A stretch of 64,000 nt of DNA from Lachnospiraceae bacterium (GTDB lineage: Bacteria; Bacillota; Clostridia; Lachnospirales; Lachnospiraceae). The stretch spans positions 62,001 through 126,000 of the forward strand of contig CABJBM010000014.1 in assembly GCA_902363835.1 (NCBI GenBank), in the 5' to 3' direction. Below, piece after piece: positions 19,872 to 29,375 of this stretch (positions are counted from its first letter, which is position 1; each line of letters begins with the position of its first letter). Both the position numbers and the translations under genes were made by a program. A model generated the notes under the pieces. It saw nothing but the letters and a program-made list of their open reading frames with translations. It made no database searches and was not told where the DNA came from.

Positions 19872-20943
19872 CAAACGGGCCATTGATGAAAAATTGAATC
19901 TTGTATCCAGAAGGATGATGGTACTTAAGAACAATGGGATGAAAGAGAAATATCCCATCAGCCTCATTGATATCAATTGCTGGGAGTGGCCCCAGGGTGT
20001 GGGACTTTTCGGGCTTTATAAGTATTATGAAGTCAGCGGGAAAGAAGAGATACTGGATTTTCTGGTAAACTGGTATGATAAACGAATGGAAGAGGGGATC
20101 CTGGAGCGGAATGTGAATACCACATCTCCCATGCTGACGCTTACTTATCTTTATGAAAAAACCGGAAATCACAAGTACCTGGCTTTTATTCAGGACTGGG
20201 CAGACTGGATCATGAAAGATAAAAAGCTGATCCGGACAGGCGACGGGTGTTTTCAGCATATGATCACAGGTGATCCAAACGAGGATGAGATCCTGATTGA
20301 TACCCTGTTTATGACGGTGCTGTTTTTAGCGCGGGCCGGAAAGCTGTTAAAACGCCGGGATTATACGGAGGAGGCCAGCTATCAGATATTAAGTCATATT
20401 AAATATCTTCTGAATAAAAAGGAAGGACTCTTTTATCATGGCTTTAATTTTAAGAGAAGAGATAATTACGGAGGCATTTTATGGGGAAGAGGCAACTGCT
20501 GGTATACCATTGTCATCATGGAGCTTATGGACGAGATAGAGCTTGATAAAGGGTTAGAACGCTATTTCCTCAATGTGTATGAGAATCAGGTCATGGCACT
20601 TAAGGCGTATGCGGACCCGGATAAGGGCTTGTGGCATACGGTCATTAACAATGCCTCCTCTTACCTTGAATTATCCGCCAGCGCCGCTTTTCTTTATGGC
20701 ATCATGAAGGGAGTGCGTCTGGGAATTTTAAATAGAGAAGAGTTTGGGGAGCTGATTGAAACGGCCATGAAAAGTCTTATGGATTATATTGAAGAGGATG
20801 GAACCGTATCAAACGTATCCTATGGAACCCCCATTGGAATGGATGAAGACTTTTATAAAACAATTCCATGTTGTCCCATGACCTATGGACAGGCTCTTAT
20901 GATTCTGGTACTTCAGGAGGCACTGCAGCCGTATTGGAAATAA
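19864..20943 (+). CDS. GH105 unsaturated rhamnogalacturonyl/glucuronyl hydrolase
   Basis: 359-residue cytoplasmic glycoside hydrolase of family 105 (YteR/YesR type). These enzymes remove 4,5-unsaturated uronic acid from lyase products by hydrating the double bond. Seen: catalytic Asp146 in IDTLFM, the WGRGNCW motif at 207-213 (usually WGRGNGW), LELSASAAFLYG, NVSYGTPIG and YGQAL, all in the order expected for the alpha/alpha six-barrel. Start is GTG 19864, overlapping the previous gene by 8 bp with GGGAG upstream. Substrate could be rhamnogalacturonan, another pectin or a glycosaminoglycan fragment; the genes here do not decide. Confidence 0.9.
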   Translation: MIDKRAIDEKLNLVSRRMMVLKNNGMKEKYPISLIDINCWEWPQGVGLFGLYKYYEVSGKEEILDFLVNWYDKRMEEGILERNVNTTSPMLTLTYLYEKTGNHKYLAFIQDWADWIMKDKKLIRTGDGCFQHMITGDPNEDEILIDTLFMTVLFLARAGKLLKRRDYTEEASYQILSHIKYLLNKKEGLFYHGFNFKRRDNYGGILWGRGNCWYTIVIMELMDEIELDKGLERYFLNVYENQVMALKAYADPDKGLWHTVINNASSYLELSASAAFLYGIMKGVRLGILNREEFGELIETAMKSLMDYIEEDGTVSNVSYGTPIGMDEDFYKTIPCCPMTYGQALMILVLQEALQPYWK

Positions 20944-21003
20944 AAGTTTGATTCACCTGATTTCGCTAAGAAAAATATGTCTTGGAAAGGGTTGGTTGTG
21001 GAA

Positions 21004-21921
21004 ATGAAAGAACGGGTATTCTTTGAAGAATTTGAATCATTGTACTATTTTCATGGGAGTTCCGATAACTGGGCCATGAAGGGCTTCCATTTTCACAACC
21101 AGTATGAAATCATCCTGTTTCTTACGGACGGGGCATTGATGGAAATTGGAAACCGTTCTTATCACGTAAAGGCCGGGGATTTGTTTTTTATTAACAACAA
21201 GGAATATCACAGGACCAGCGGGGCGGAAGGAAAAGCCCACAACCGTTATGTTCTCATGTTTGAGCCGGAACTTCTTGTACACATGGGAGCAGCTTTTCAC
21301 TACGATTTTTCCATGTTTTTTGAAAACAGGCCGGAGCAGTTTATCCACAGACTCCACCTTTCCGGGGAAAAGCTTGAAAAAGTAGAAACCCTGTTTGGGA
21401 AAATTGAAAGAAATATAAACTCCAACCACAAAAACAGCGCCGAATCCTCAGTCAGGCTGAAAATTTCCATTTTGGAAGCCATAACCGCCATTAATGAAAT
21501 GTACAGGTTTTTTATGGAAGAGGAGAAAAGCAAAAGCGTGAAAGGCTGGGAGGAGGATAAGAAAAAGCAGGAGTTTAAGGATCCCATTTTATACAGGGAA
21601 AGGATTGAACAGCTGAAAAAATACATAGCGTCCCATGTGGAGGAGCGGCTGGATCTTGATGAAATTTCCCGGGAATTTTATATGAACCGTTATTATCTGA
21701 GTCATTATTTTAAAAAGGAAACCGGCTTTACGCTCATGCAGTATGTGGCAAATCAGAAAATCATTGCTGCAAAAGCCCTGTTAAAGGAGGGAAATTCGGT
21801 GACGGATGTGGCCTTGAAGCTTTCCTACAACAGTGACAGTCATTTTATTGCGGTTTTTAAAAAGCTGACCGGAATTACGCCGAAAAAATATGCGCAGTCC
21901 GGAAAGAACAATCATGAATGA
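21004..21921 (+). CDS. AraC-family regulator with cupin sensor domain
   Basis: About 305 residues. The N-terminal cupin (FHNQYEIILFLTDGALMEIG, VKAGDLFFINNKEYHR) is the likely sugar sensor. A linker is followed by two helix-turn-helix motifs of the AraC type in the last 100 residues (LDEISREFYMNRYYLSHYFKKETG and VTDVALKLSYNSDSHFIAVFKKLTGITPKKY). The start is uncertain: ATG 21004 has a weak AAAGGG, and ATG 20977 has none. It lies inside the carbohydrate locus, between GH105 and the binding lipoprotein, and is presumably its activator, fitting the poor -35 box of the first promoter. Confidence 0.9.
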   Translation: MKERVFFEEFESLYYFHGSSDNWAMKGFHFHNQYEIILFLTDGALMEIGNRSYHVKAGDLFFINNKEYHRTSGAEGKAHNRYVLMFEPELLVHMGAAFHYDFSMFFENRPEQFIHRLHLSGEKLEKVETLFGKIERNINSNHKNSAESSVRLKISILEAITAINEMYRFFMEEEKSKSVKGWEEDKKKQEFKDPILYRERIEQLKKYIASHVEERLDLDEISREFYMNRYYLSHYFKKETGFTLMQYVANQKIIAAKALLKEGNSVTDVALKLSYNSDSHFIAVFKKLTGITPKKYAQSGKNNHE

Positions 21922-22026
21922 TTTCCCCTTCTGAATATGCGGCCTTTTATACAGGCAGGCTGATGGAACGGGAATTTCAAATATGCCCGAAAGCCGGGCA
22001 AAAAAACAAAAAAGGAGAGGTTATTT

Positions 22027-23286
22027 ATGAAGAAAGTGATATCATTGGTGTTGGCAGGGGTATTGGCACTTGGTGCACTTACCGGCTGCTCCACAGGGGG
22101 AAAAAAGGCGGGAAGTGAAGTGAAAACCCTGGATGTGGTATGGTTCAGTGACGGAAAAGAGGGAGAGTCCTTCTTAAAACTGGCAGATCAGTATATGGCG
22201 GAAAATCCCAACATCAAAATTGAACTGATTGAGGTTCCGTATGCTGATTTGGAGAGTAAAATTAAAAATATGCTCAACGGCAAAGAAGCGCCTGCACTGG
22301 CCAGACTTACTAATATAGGGCCGTTCCAGAATCAGCTGGTGGATTTAGGGCAGTATGTATCAGATAAGGGCGCATTTGTGAACAGCTTTGGAGAGGGGCT
22401 GAAGTTTGTGTTTGATGATAAGGTTCTGGCAGCTCCCATGGATGTGACAGCCAATGGCCTGATCTACAACAAAACGGCTTTTGATAAAGCCGGTGTAAAG
22501 GTTCCCCAGTCAGAGGATGAGATTTGGACATGGGATGAATGGAAGAGCGCCATGAAAACGGTTATGGAGAAGAGTGACTGCAAATACGGTCTTGTATATG
22601 ACAAATCCCCCCAGCGTTTTACCACACTGATTTACCAGGCAGGAGGGAGCCTGTTAAATACGGACTTAAATGCTTCCAATTTTAACACCCCGGAAACCAG
22701 AAGGGCGGTAAGCTTCTTTAAAGAACTTCACGACGAAGAGATCATTCCGTCATCAGTATGGCTTGGCTCTGAAAATCCCAATAATTTATTCCGGACCGGT
22801 CAGGTTGCCATGCATTTTTCCGGCAGCTGGATGATTTCAAACTACAAAGACCAGATCACAGATTTTGAATGGGGTGTGACTTATCTTCCAAAGGAAGTAA
22901 GACGTTCTTCCGTGCCGGGAGGAAAGTATCTGGCTGCATTCCAGAATACGGGAGTGGAAAAAGAGGCCGCCCAATTCATTGAGTGGATTTCAAAGGCAGA
23001 GAATAACGCCCAGTATTGCAAGGAAAACAGCTACTTATCCCAGGTAAAAGGAAACGAAAGCCTGGATTATGAATATGGAAAAGAATTTTTTGATATTTTT
23101 TCAAAGGAACTGGCGGCTACCAGTTCCCAGCCGGGGGCGGAATGGGGGTATCAGGCATTTACCGGAGTCGTCCAGACTGATTTAAAGGATAAACTCATTG
23201 AGGTGCTGGCAGGAAAACTGACTGTTGACCAGTATGCAGAGGATATGGATGGACTGATCTCTGATGCGCTTAAAGAACTGAATTAA
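22027..23286 (+). CDS. Carbohydrate ABC substrate-binding lipoprotein
   Basis: 419-residue extracellular solute-binding protein (SBP_bac_1). Lipoprotein signal with lipobox LTGC (Cys21 region) after MKKVISLVLAGVLALGA. The mature part starts VKTLDVVWFSDGKEGESFLKLADQY, typical of CUT1 binding proteins, and contains GQVAMHFSGSWMIS. AAAGGAGAGG precedes the ATG. It is last in the locus, separated from its permeases by the enzymes and the regulator, and is followed by a terminator. Confidence 0.92.
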   Translation: MKKVISLVLAGVLALGALTGCSTGGKKAGSEVKTLDVVWFSDGKEGESFLKLADQYMAENPNIKIELIEVPYADLESKIKNMLNGKEAPALARLTNIGPFQNQLVDLGQYVSDKGAFVNSFGEGLKFVFDDKVLAAPMDVTANGLIYNKTAFDKAGVKVPQSEDEIWTWDEWKSAMKTVMEKSDCKYGLVYDKSPQRFTTLIYQAGGSLLNTDLNASNFNTPETRRAVSFFKELHDEEIIPSSVWLGSENPNNLFRTGQVAMHFSGSWMISNYKDQITDFEWGVTYLPKEVRRSSVPGGKYLAAFQNTGVEKEAAQFIEWISKAENNAQYCKENSYLSQVKGNESLDYEYGKEFFDIFSKELAATSSQPGAEWGYQAFTGVVQTDLKDKLIEVLAGKLTVDQYAEDMDGLISDALKELN

Positions 23287-23301
23287 TTAATTATTTTTAA
23301 G

Positions 23302-23345
23302 ACCCGGAGCAGGAATATTTTTAGAAATTCCTGCCCCGGGTTTCA
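23302..23345 (+). terminator. Terminator of the carbohydrate locus
   Basis: Stem ACCCGGAGCAGGAAT with ATTCCTGCCCCGGGT (one mismatch) followed by TTTC; it insulates the locus from the str promoter 30 bp further on. Confidence 0.8.
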
Positions 23346-23374
23346 GCCATGGAACATTTTCATCAAAAAAAACC

Positions 23375-23403
23375 TTGACAGAAAAATACAATATGTATAT
23401 AAT
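23375..23403 (+). promoter_or_regulatory. str operon promoter
   Basis: Perfect consensus: TTGACA (23375-23380), 17-bp spacer, TATAAT (23398-23403). The leader to rpsL is about 85 bases. Confidence 0.9.
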
Positions 23404-23494
23404 AATTAGGCGTGCATTAACGCGTCATGTTTTTGTGCGTAAATTAAGCTGAAGATAACAGCAACCACAGACAATATCACAGGAGGTGAATGGA

Positions 23495-23914
23495 ATGCCA
23501 ACATTTAACCAGTTAGTAAGAAAGGGAAGACAGACAAGCGCAAAGAAATCTACAGCACCAGCTCTGCAGAAGGGTTACAACTCTTTACAGAAAAAGGCGA
23601 CTGATATTTCCGCTCCACAGAAGAGAGGCGTTTGTACCGCAGTTAAAACTGCTACACCTAAAAAACCTAACTCAGCTCTCAGAAAGATCGCCAGAGTACG
23701 TCTTTCTAACGGTATCGAAGTAACAAGTTACATCCCAGGTGAAGGTCACAACCTTCAGGAGCATAGCGTTGTTTTAATCCGTGGCGGAAGAGTAAAAGAC
23801 TTGCCAGGTACCAGATATCATATCGTCAGAGGTACACTGGATACCGCAGGAGTAGCTAACAGAAGACAGGCTCGTTCCAAGTATGGTGCAAAGAGACCTA
23901 AAGAGAAAAAATAA
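23495..23914 (+). CDS. rpsL: 30S ribosomal protein S12
   Basis: 139-residue S12 of the decoding centre. Typical start [12 protein letters not shown] and the loop [20 protein letters not shown], whose Lys residues are wild type for streptomycin sensitivity. ATG 23495 follows AGGAGGTGA; an upstream in-frame GTG lies within that ribosome site and is rejected. First gene of the str operon behind its own consensus promoter. Confidence 0.98.
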   Translation: MPTFNQLVRKGRQTSAKKSTAPALQKGYNSLQKKATDISAPQKRGVCTAVKTATPKKPNSALRKIARVRLSNGIEVTSYIPGEGHNLQEHSVVLIRGGRVKDLPGTRYHIVRGTLDTAGVANRRQARSKYGAKRPKEKK

Positions 23915-24565
<651 letters not shown>

Positions 24566-24580
24566 TAGGAGGAAAAAGCT

Positions 24581-26701
24581 TTGGCTGGAAGAGAATATCC
24601 ATTGGAAAGAACCAGAAATATTGGTATTATGGCCCACATCGATGCAGGTAAAACTACATTGACCGAGCGTATCCTCTATTATACTGGTGTAAACTACAAA
24701 ATCGGTGATACTCATGAAGGTACTGCCACCATGGACTGGATGGAGCAGGAACAGGAAAGAGGTATCACAATTACTTCAGCAGCGACAACCTGTCACTGGA
24801 CAATGCATGAAAACTGCAAAGTAAAGCCAGGCGCTCTTGAGCATCGTATCAATATTATCGATACTCCAGGACACGTTGACTTTACAGTAGAGGTTGAGCG
24901 TTCCTTACGTGTACTGGATGGCGCCGTAGGCGTATTCTGTGCAAAGGGCGGTGTTGAACCACAGTCCGAAAACGTATGGCGTCAGGCTGATACCTACAAC
25001 GTACCCCGTATGGCATTCATCAATAAGATGGATATCATGGGTGCAAATTTCTACGGCGCTGTTGATCAGATTAAGACTCGTCTGGGCAAGAATGCAATCT
25101 GCATTCAGCTTCCCATTGGCGCAGAAGATGAATTCAAGGGACTCATCGATCTGTTCGAAATGAAAGCTTATATCTTCAATGACGACAAGGGCGATGATGT
25201 AACCATCACGGAAGATCTTGGAGATTTGAAGGATGATGCTGAACTTTATCGTTCTGAGCTGGTAGAGAAAATCTGCGAGTTAGATGATGATTTAATGATG
25301 CAGTACCTGGAAGGGGAAGAGCCTTCCCTGGAAGAATTAAAGAAAGCACTGAGAACTGCAACCTGCGAGTGTAAGGCCATTCCTGTATGCTGCGGAAGCG
25401 CATACAGAAACAAGGGAGTTCAGAAGCTCCTTGATGCTATTCTTGAATATATGCCGTCTCCTGTTGATATTCCTGCTATTAAGGGTGTTGATATGGATGG
25501 CAATGAGATTGAACGTCATTCTTCTGATGAAGAGCCTTTCTCTGCTCTTGCATTTAAGATTATGACAGATCCATTCGTTGGTAAGCTGGCATTCTTCCGC
25601 GTTTATTCTGGTATTATGAATGCCGGTTCCTACGTGCTGAATGCAACCAAGGGCAAGAAAGAGCGTGTTGGACGTATTCTTCAGATGCACGCTAACAAGA
25701 GATCAGAGCTGGACAAGGTATATTCCGGTGATATCGCTGCAGCCGTTGGTTTCAAGCTGACAACAACAGGTGATACTATCTGTGACGAGCAGCATCCGGT
25801 AATTCTGGAGTCCATGGAATTCCCAGAGCCGGTTATCGATATCGCAATCGAGCCTAAGACCAAAGCCGGTCAGGGCAAGATGGGCGAGGCTCTTGCAAAG
25901 CTTGCAGAAGAAGATCCTACCTTCCGGGCAAAGACCAACCAGGAAACTGGTCAGGTTATTATTTCCGGTATGGGTGAGCTTCATCTGGAGATCATCGTAG
26001 ACCGTCTGCTTCGTGAGTTCAACGTAGAAGCTAACGTAGGTGCTCCTCAGGTTGCTTACAAGGAAACCTTTACCAAGACCGTTGAGGTTGACAGCAAGTA
26101 TGCAAAACAGTCTGGCGGACGTGGTCAGTACGGACATTGTAAGGTTCGCTTTGAGCCCATGGAGGCCAATGGCGAAGAATTATTTAAATTTGAGTCTGCC
26201 GTTGTGGGCGGTGCTATTCCTAAGGAATACATCCCGGCAGTCGGTGCGGGTATTCAGGAAGCCACGAAAGCCGGTATTCTGGGCGGATTCCCTGTACTCG
26301 GTGTTAAGGCAACTGTATACGATGGTTCCTACCATGAGGTTGACTCCAGTGAAATGGCATTCCACATTGCCGGTTCCATGGCATTTAAAGATGCTATGAA
26401 CAAGGGCGGCGCCATTCTTCTTGAGCCGATCATGAAGGTGGAAGTAACCATGCCGGAAGATTATATGGGTGACGTTATCGGTGACATCAACTCCCGCCGC
26501 GGCCGTATCGAAGGTATGGAAGACATCGGCGGCGGCAAGATGGTCAAAGCATTTGTACCGTTGTCAGAGATGTTCGGCTATTCCACTGACTTACGTTCCA
26601 GAACACAGGGACGAGGCAACTACTCCATGTTCTTTGAGAAATACGAGCCAGTGCCAAAGAGCGTACAGGAAAAAGTTCTTGCTGAGAAAAAGGGCAAATA
26701 A
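24581..26701 (+). CDS. fusA: Translation elongation factor G
   Basis: 706-residue EF-G, the GTPase that drives ribosomal translocation. P-loop AHIDAGKT, switch sequences [18 protein letters not shown] and NKMD in domain I; later [10 protein letters not shown] and [13 protein letters not shown] in domains III-V. The start is TTG at 24581 after AGGAGG, giving [20 protein letters not shown] as expected; the TTG may lower yield relative to tuf. Co-transcribed with rpsG. Confidence 0.98.
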   Translation: MAGREYPLERTRNIGIMAHIDAGKTTLTERILYYTGVNYKIGDTHEGTATMDWMEQEQERGITITSAATTCHWTMHENCKVKPGALEHRINIIDTPGHVDFTVEVERSLRVLDGAVGVFCAKGGVEPQSENVWRQADTYNVPRMAFINKMDIMGANFYGAVDQIKTRLGKNAICIQLPIGAEDEFKGLIDLFEMKAYIFNDDKGDDVTITEDLGDLKDDAELYRSELVEKICELDDDLMMQYLEGEEPSLEELKKALRTATCECKAIPVCCGSAYRNKGVQKLLDAILEYMPSPVDIPAIKGVDMDGNEIERHSSDEEPFSALAFKIMTDPFVGKLAFFRVYSGIMNAGSYVLNATKGKKERVGRILQMHANKRSELDKVYSGDIAAAVGFKLTTTGDTICDEQHPVILESMEFPEPVIDIAIEPKTKAGQGKMGEALAKLAEEDPTFRAKTNQETGQVIISGMGELHLEIIVDRLLREFNVEANVGAPQVAYKETFTKTVEVDSKYAKQSGGRGQYGHCKVRFEPMEANGEELFKFESAVVGGAIPKEYIPAVGAGIQEATKAGILGGFPVLGVKATVYDGSYHEVDSSEMAFHIAGSMAFKDAMNKGGAILLEPIMKVEVTMPEDYMGDVIGDINSRRGRIEGMEDIGGGKMVKAFVPLSEMFGYSTDLRSRTQGRGNYSMFFEKYEPVPKSVQEKVLAEKKGK

Positions 26702-26717
26702 TTCCTAACAGGTTTCC

Positions 26718-26753
26718 ATGGATTCCGGGCACACAAGTCCGCCCGGAATCCAT
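26718..26753 (+). terminator. Hairpin between fusA and tuf
   Basis: Perfect 13-bp stem ATGGATTCCGGGC with GCCCGGAATCCAT around a ten-base loop. No T run follows, so it may be a weak terminator, a pause or an RNA-processing/stability site rather than a full stop. Confidence 0.55.
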
Positions 26754-26762
26754 CAAATAGGC

Positions 26763-26791
26763 TTGAAAATAGTGCACAAATAGCATATAAT
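26763..26791 (+). promoter_or_regulatory. tuf promoter
   Basis: TTGAAA (26763-26768), 17-bp spacer, TATAAT (26786-26791), allowing tuf to be transcribed separately from fusA at high rate. Confidence 0.8.
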
Positions 26792-26855
26792 AAAAAACAG
26801 CCTAACATAAAAATTAAAGCTCAAAAAGAGCATATATTAAGGAGGACGTTATAAA

Positions 26856-28049
26856 ATGGCTAAAGCTAAGTTTGAAAGAAACAAAACCCATTGTAACATC
26901 GGTACCATTGGTCACGTTGACCACGGCAAAACTACTTTAACAGCTGCTATCACAAAGACTCTTCATGAAAGATTAGGTACTGGACAGGCAGTAGCTTTCG
27001 AGAATATCGACAAGGCTCCGGAAGAGAGAGAGCGTGGTATCACCATTTCAACTTCCCACGTTGAGTATGAGACAGAGAAGAGACACTATGCACACGTTGA
27101 CTGCCCAGGACATGCTGACTACGTTAAGAACATGATCACTGGTGCTGCTCAGATGGACGGCGCTATCTTAGTTGTAGCTGCTACCGATGGTGTTATGGCT
27201 CAGACAAGAGAGCACATCCTGCTTTCCCGTCAGGTAGGCGTTCCTTACATCGTTGTATTCATGAACAAGTGCGATATGGTTGACGATGCAGAATTACTTG
27301 AATTAGTAGACATGGAAATCCGTGAGCTGTTAAACGAGTATGAATTCCCAGGCGATGATACACCAATCATCCAGGGTTCTGCTTTAAAGGCTCTTGAAGA
27401 TCCTTCCAGCTCCTGGGGCGACAAGGTTCTTGAATTAATGAATGCAGTAGATGAGTGGATTCCGGATCCTGTACGTGAGACAGATAAGCCATTCTTAATG
27501 CCAATCGAGGACGTTTTCTCCATCACAGGCCGTGGTACTGTTGCTACCGGTAGAGTAGAGCGTGGTACATTACACGTATCTGATGAAGTTGAAATCGTTG
27601 GTATTCATGAAGAAACACGTAAGGTTGTTGTAACCGGTATCGAAATGTTCCGTAAGCTGCTTGACGAAGCTCAGGCTGGTGATAACATCGGTGCATTACT
27701 TCGTGGCGTTCAGAGAACTGAAATCGAAAGAGGACAGTGTCTGGTTAAGCCAGGTTCTGTAAAGTGCCACAAGAAGTTTACCGCTCAGGTTTACGTTTTA
27801 ACAAAAGATGAAGGTGGACGTCATACTCCTTTCTTCAACAACTACAGACCTCAGTTCTATTTCAGAACAACTGACGTTACCGGCGTTTGCGATTTACCAG
27901 CTGGCACAGAAATGTGTATGCCTGGCGATAACGTAGAAATGTCTGTAGAGCTGATTCATCCGGTAGCTATGGAGCAGGGTCTTCGTTTCGCTATCCGTGA
28001 AGGCGGCCGTACAGTAGGTTCAGGTAGAGTTGCTACTATCGTTGAATAA
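26856..28049 (+). CDS. tuf: Translation elongation factor Tu
   Basis: 397-residue EF-Tu carrying aminoacyl-tRNA to the ribosome. G1 GHVDHGKTT, effector [14 protein letters not shown]3 [21 protein letters not shown]4 NKCD are all present, and domains 2-3 end with the usual [23 protein letters not shown] precedes the ATG. It has its own promoter and a strong terminator; codon choice looks highly biased as expected for an abundant protein. Confidence 0.99.
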   Translation: MAKAKFERNKTHCNIGTIGHVDHGKTTLTAAITKTLHERLGTGQAVAFENIDKAPEERERGITISTSHVEYETEKRHYAHVDCPGHADYVKNMITGAAQMDGAILVVAATDGVMAQTREHILLSRQVGVPYIVVFMNKCDMVDDAELLELVDMEIRELLNEYEFPGDDTPIIQGSALKALEDPSSSWGDKVLELMNAVDEWIPDPVRETDKPFLMPIEDVFSITGRGTVATGRVERGTLHVSDEVEIVGIHEETRKVVVTGIEMFRKLLDEAQAGDNIGALLRGVQRTEIERGQCLVKPGSVKCHKKFTAQVYVLTKDEGGRHTPFFNNYRPQFYFRTTDVTGVCDLPAGTEMCMPGDNVEMSVELIHPVAMEQGLRFAIREGGRTVGSGRVATIVE

Positions 28050-28059
28050 TTAAAAATTG

Positions 28060-28100
28060 AAGCCGAATCCTTTGTTTATGAAGGATTCGGCTTTTTCTTT
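28060..28100 (+). terminator. tuf terminator
   Basis: Perfect 13-bp stem AAGCCGAATCCTT with AAGGATTCGGCTT, then TTTTTCTTTTT. Confidence 0.95.
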
Positions 28101-28162
28101 TTGTCTTGTGGTACTAAAATGGTGCCACAGTCTTAATATCCTCATGGCCCAGACCTGCTTCG

Positions 28163-28224
28163 TTTTTCCGTAAATCAGCGCTTTAGCTGAAGGAACTCTA
28201 CGGCTCCCCGGTTTAACGGAAAAA
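28163..28224 (+). other. Structured element upstream of the toxin promoter
   Basis: Outer arms TTTTTCCGT (28163-28171) and ACGGAAAAA (28216-28224) enclose an inner hairpin TCAGC/GCTGA (28175-28190). No gene is seen. It could be an RNA element or a remnant of a small mobile element; it ends four bases before the toxin -35 box. Confidence 0.35.
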
Positions 28225-28227
28225 ATG

Positions 28228-28256
28228 TTGTGGACTAAGGGAATATATGGTAATAT
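28228..28256 (+). promoter_or_regulatory. Toxin mRNA promoter
   Basis: TTGTGG (28228-28233), 17-bp spacer, TAATAT (28251-28256); predicted leader of about 75-80 bases before the toxin ATG. Confidence 0.55.
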
Positions 28257-28340
28257 GTTTCCAGGAGTAACCGAATACAGGGTGGAACCTTCCTGCTTAT
28301 ATGTCTTTATGTCATAGTAAGAGGGGAGGTGGTGCCGGAT

Positions 28341-28421
28341 ATGTTTTCATTTAGTGATATAATTCTATTTGCAACATTCCTTTTGGCATTGCTGACTTAC
28401 ATAGATAAGTTAAAAAAATAG
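28341..28421 (+). CDS. Type I toxin-like membrane peptide (putative holin-like toxin)
   Basis: 26-residue peptide, MFSFSDIILFATFLLALLTY then IDKLKK, a single hydrophobic helix with a basic end. This matches the pattern of short holin-like type I toxins (TxpA/BsrE-like group) common in Clostridia, often ending LLTxI-x-K. GGGGAGG stands 13-20 bases upstream of the ATG. The downstream mRNA carries ACCACCT at 28485-28491, complementary to AGGTGGT at 28327-28333 in the ribosome-binding region, so a long-range fold may hide the translation start. An antisense RNA covers the 3' part. Such peptides insert into the membrane and depolarise it when unrepressed. Family call from pattern. Confidence 0.75.
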   Translation: MFSFSDIILFATFLLALLTYIDKLKK

Positions 28422-28514
28422 CCTACCCTGCCGCGAACAGGATAGGCGGTGTCCGTTAGGACATTTTTCTATTTTCTGGAAGCTACCACCTTGTGTGGCG
28501 GTTACTCTTTTATG
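28412..28514 (-). ncRNA. Predicted antisense antitoxin RNA
   Basis: About 100 nt, transcribed leftward from the promoter at 28548-28520. It ends at a hairpin (GCCTATCCTG with CAGGGTAGGC on the minus strand, 28447-28421) followed by a TATTTTTTT tract complementary to the last toxin codons. It is fully antisense to the 3' half of the toxin mRNA, including the ACCACCT segment, so base pairing could recruit RNase III or block translation. Predicted from promoter and terminator only. Confidence 0.65.
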
Positions 28515-28519
28515 GTTCT

Positions 28520-28548
28520 AATATAGCATATCTGTAACACTAATTCAA
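28520..28548 (-). promoter_or_regulatory. Antitoxin RNA promoter
   Basis: Leftward TTGAAT (28548-28543), 17-bp spacer, TATATT (28525-28520). It is closer to consensus than the toxin promoter, as usual for antitoxin RNAs. Confidence 0.75.
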
Positions 28549-28664
28549 GACTTAGTTTAGTCTGGACTCAGTTATAATCTAATATAAGATTGGAAAGCCG
28601 CTTAAGATTGATCGTCAGCAGTTTTTCAAGAATTAAATAATAAACGATGATCGGAGGAAATGCC

Positions 28665-29072
28665 ATGAAGGAATGCGTTTTCTGTAAAATAATTAACGGA
28701 GAGCTGCCGGGCTATAAAATATTTGAAAACGAACATGTGCTGGCATTTCTGGATATAGGAAAGGCTGTGGATGGACATACCATTGTTATTCCTAAAAAAC
28801 ACATCACGAATATTCTTGACTGTGATGATGAAACTCTCAGACACGTTATGAATGCGGTAAGGTTCATCTCAAATCATTACGTTGACCATTGCGGTTATTC
28901 AGGAGTAAATTTATTAAATGCCAGCGGAACAAGTGCACAGCAGTCCATACCGCATTTCCATTTTCACATAGTCCCGAGAAAAGAAGAGGATGGAATTGAT
29001 GCATGGCCGGATTTTAACGGAGGGAAGCTTTTCCTGGAAGACATGCATCGTGTATTAAAATGCAGTAAATAA
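28665..29072 (+). CDS. HIT family nucleotide hydrolase (HinT-like)
   Basis: 135-residue histidine-triad protein that hydrolyses phosphoramidate or related bonds on AMP/GMP derivatives. CVFCKIINGELPG at the N-terminus, two Cys of a possible zinc site (Cys4, Cys7), and the triad HFHFHIVPR at 97-105 with His97, His99 (nucleophile) and His101. ATG 28665 is chosen because CGGAGG lies seven bases upstream; an earlier in-frame ATG at 28647 has no site. Monocistronic. Confidence 0.92.
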   Translation: MKECVFCKIINGELPGYKIFENEHVLAFLDIGKAVDGHTIVIPKKHITNILDCDDETLRHVMNAVRFISNHYVDHCGYSGVNLLNASGTSAQQSIPHFHFHIVPRKEEDGIDAWPDFNGGKLFLEDMHRVLKCSK

Positions 29073-29375
29073 AAGGTTTCAGAGTATTAAATACAGGGCG
29101 GCCAACTGCAATAATAAATGATCGCACTCTGTGTATCGTCCATCACCTAGTATATTAGTAGACTTTCATGAAGATGCATGTGTGCTTTTTCATCTGCCCT
29201 TTCCATGGACCTATACCAATTTTCTTCCTGTTATGAAGAAAGCAGGAAAAGCCATAAGTGAGGTGAGGAAAATCTGGCACAATAAAGTGATATTGTCATA
29301 AATTGTCTATTGCTGGCACAGCTGCTTTATGGTACCATTAAATTATTCTGAATATAGAAAAAGAGGATGTTTTAC
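29073..29375. other. Intergenic stretch before the LTA-synthase-like gene
   Basis: About 300 bases without a credible gene. A weak hairpin (TTTTCTTCCTG with CAGGAAAA near 29220-29250) is visible. A possible weak promoter, TTGTCT then 17 bp then TTTATG, ends about 45 bp before the next start. Nothing else seen. Confidence 0.4.

Noticed and set aside
29073..29375. Hidden small gene before the LTA-synthase-like gene
   Set aside because: No open frame with ribosome site; only a weak hairpin is present.
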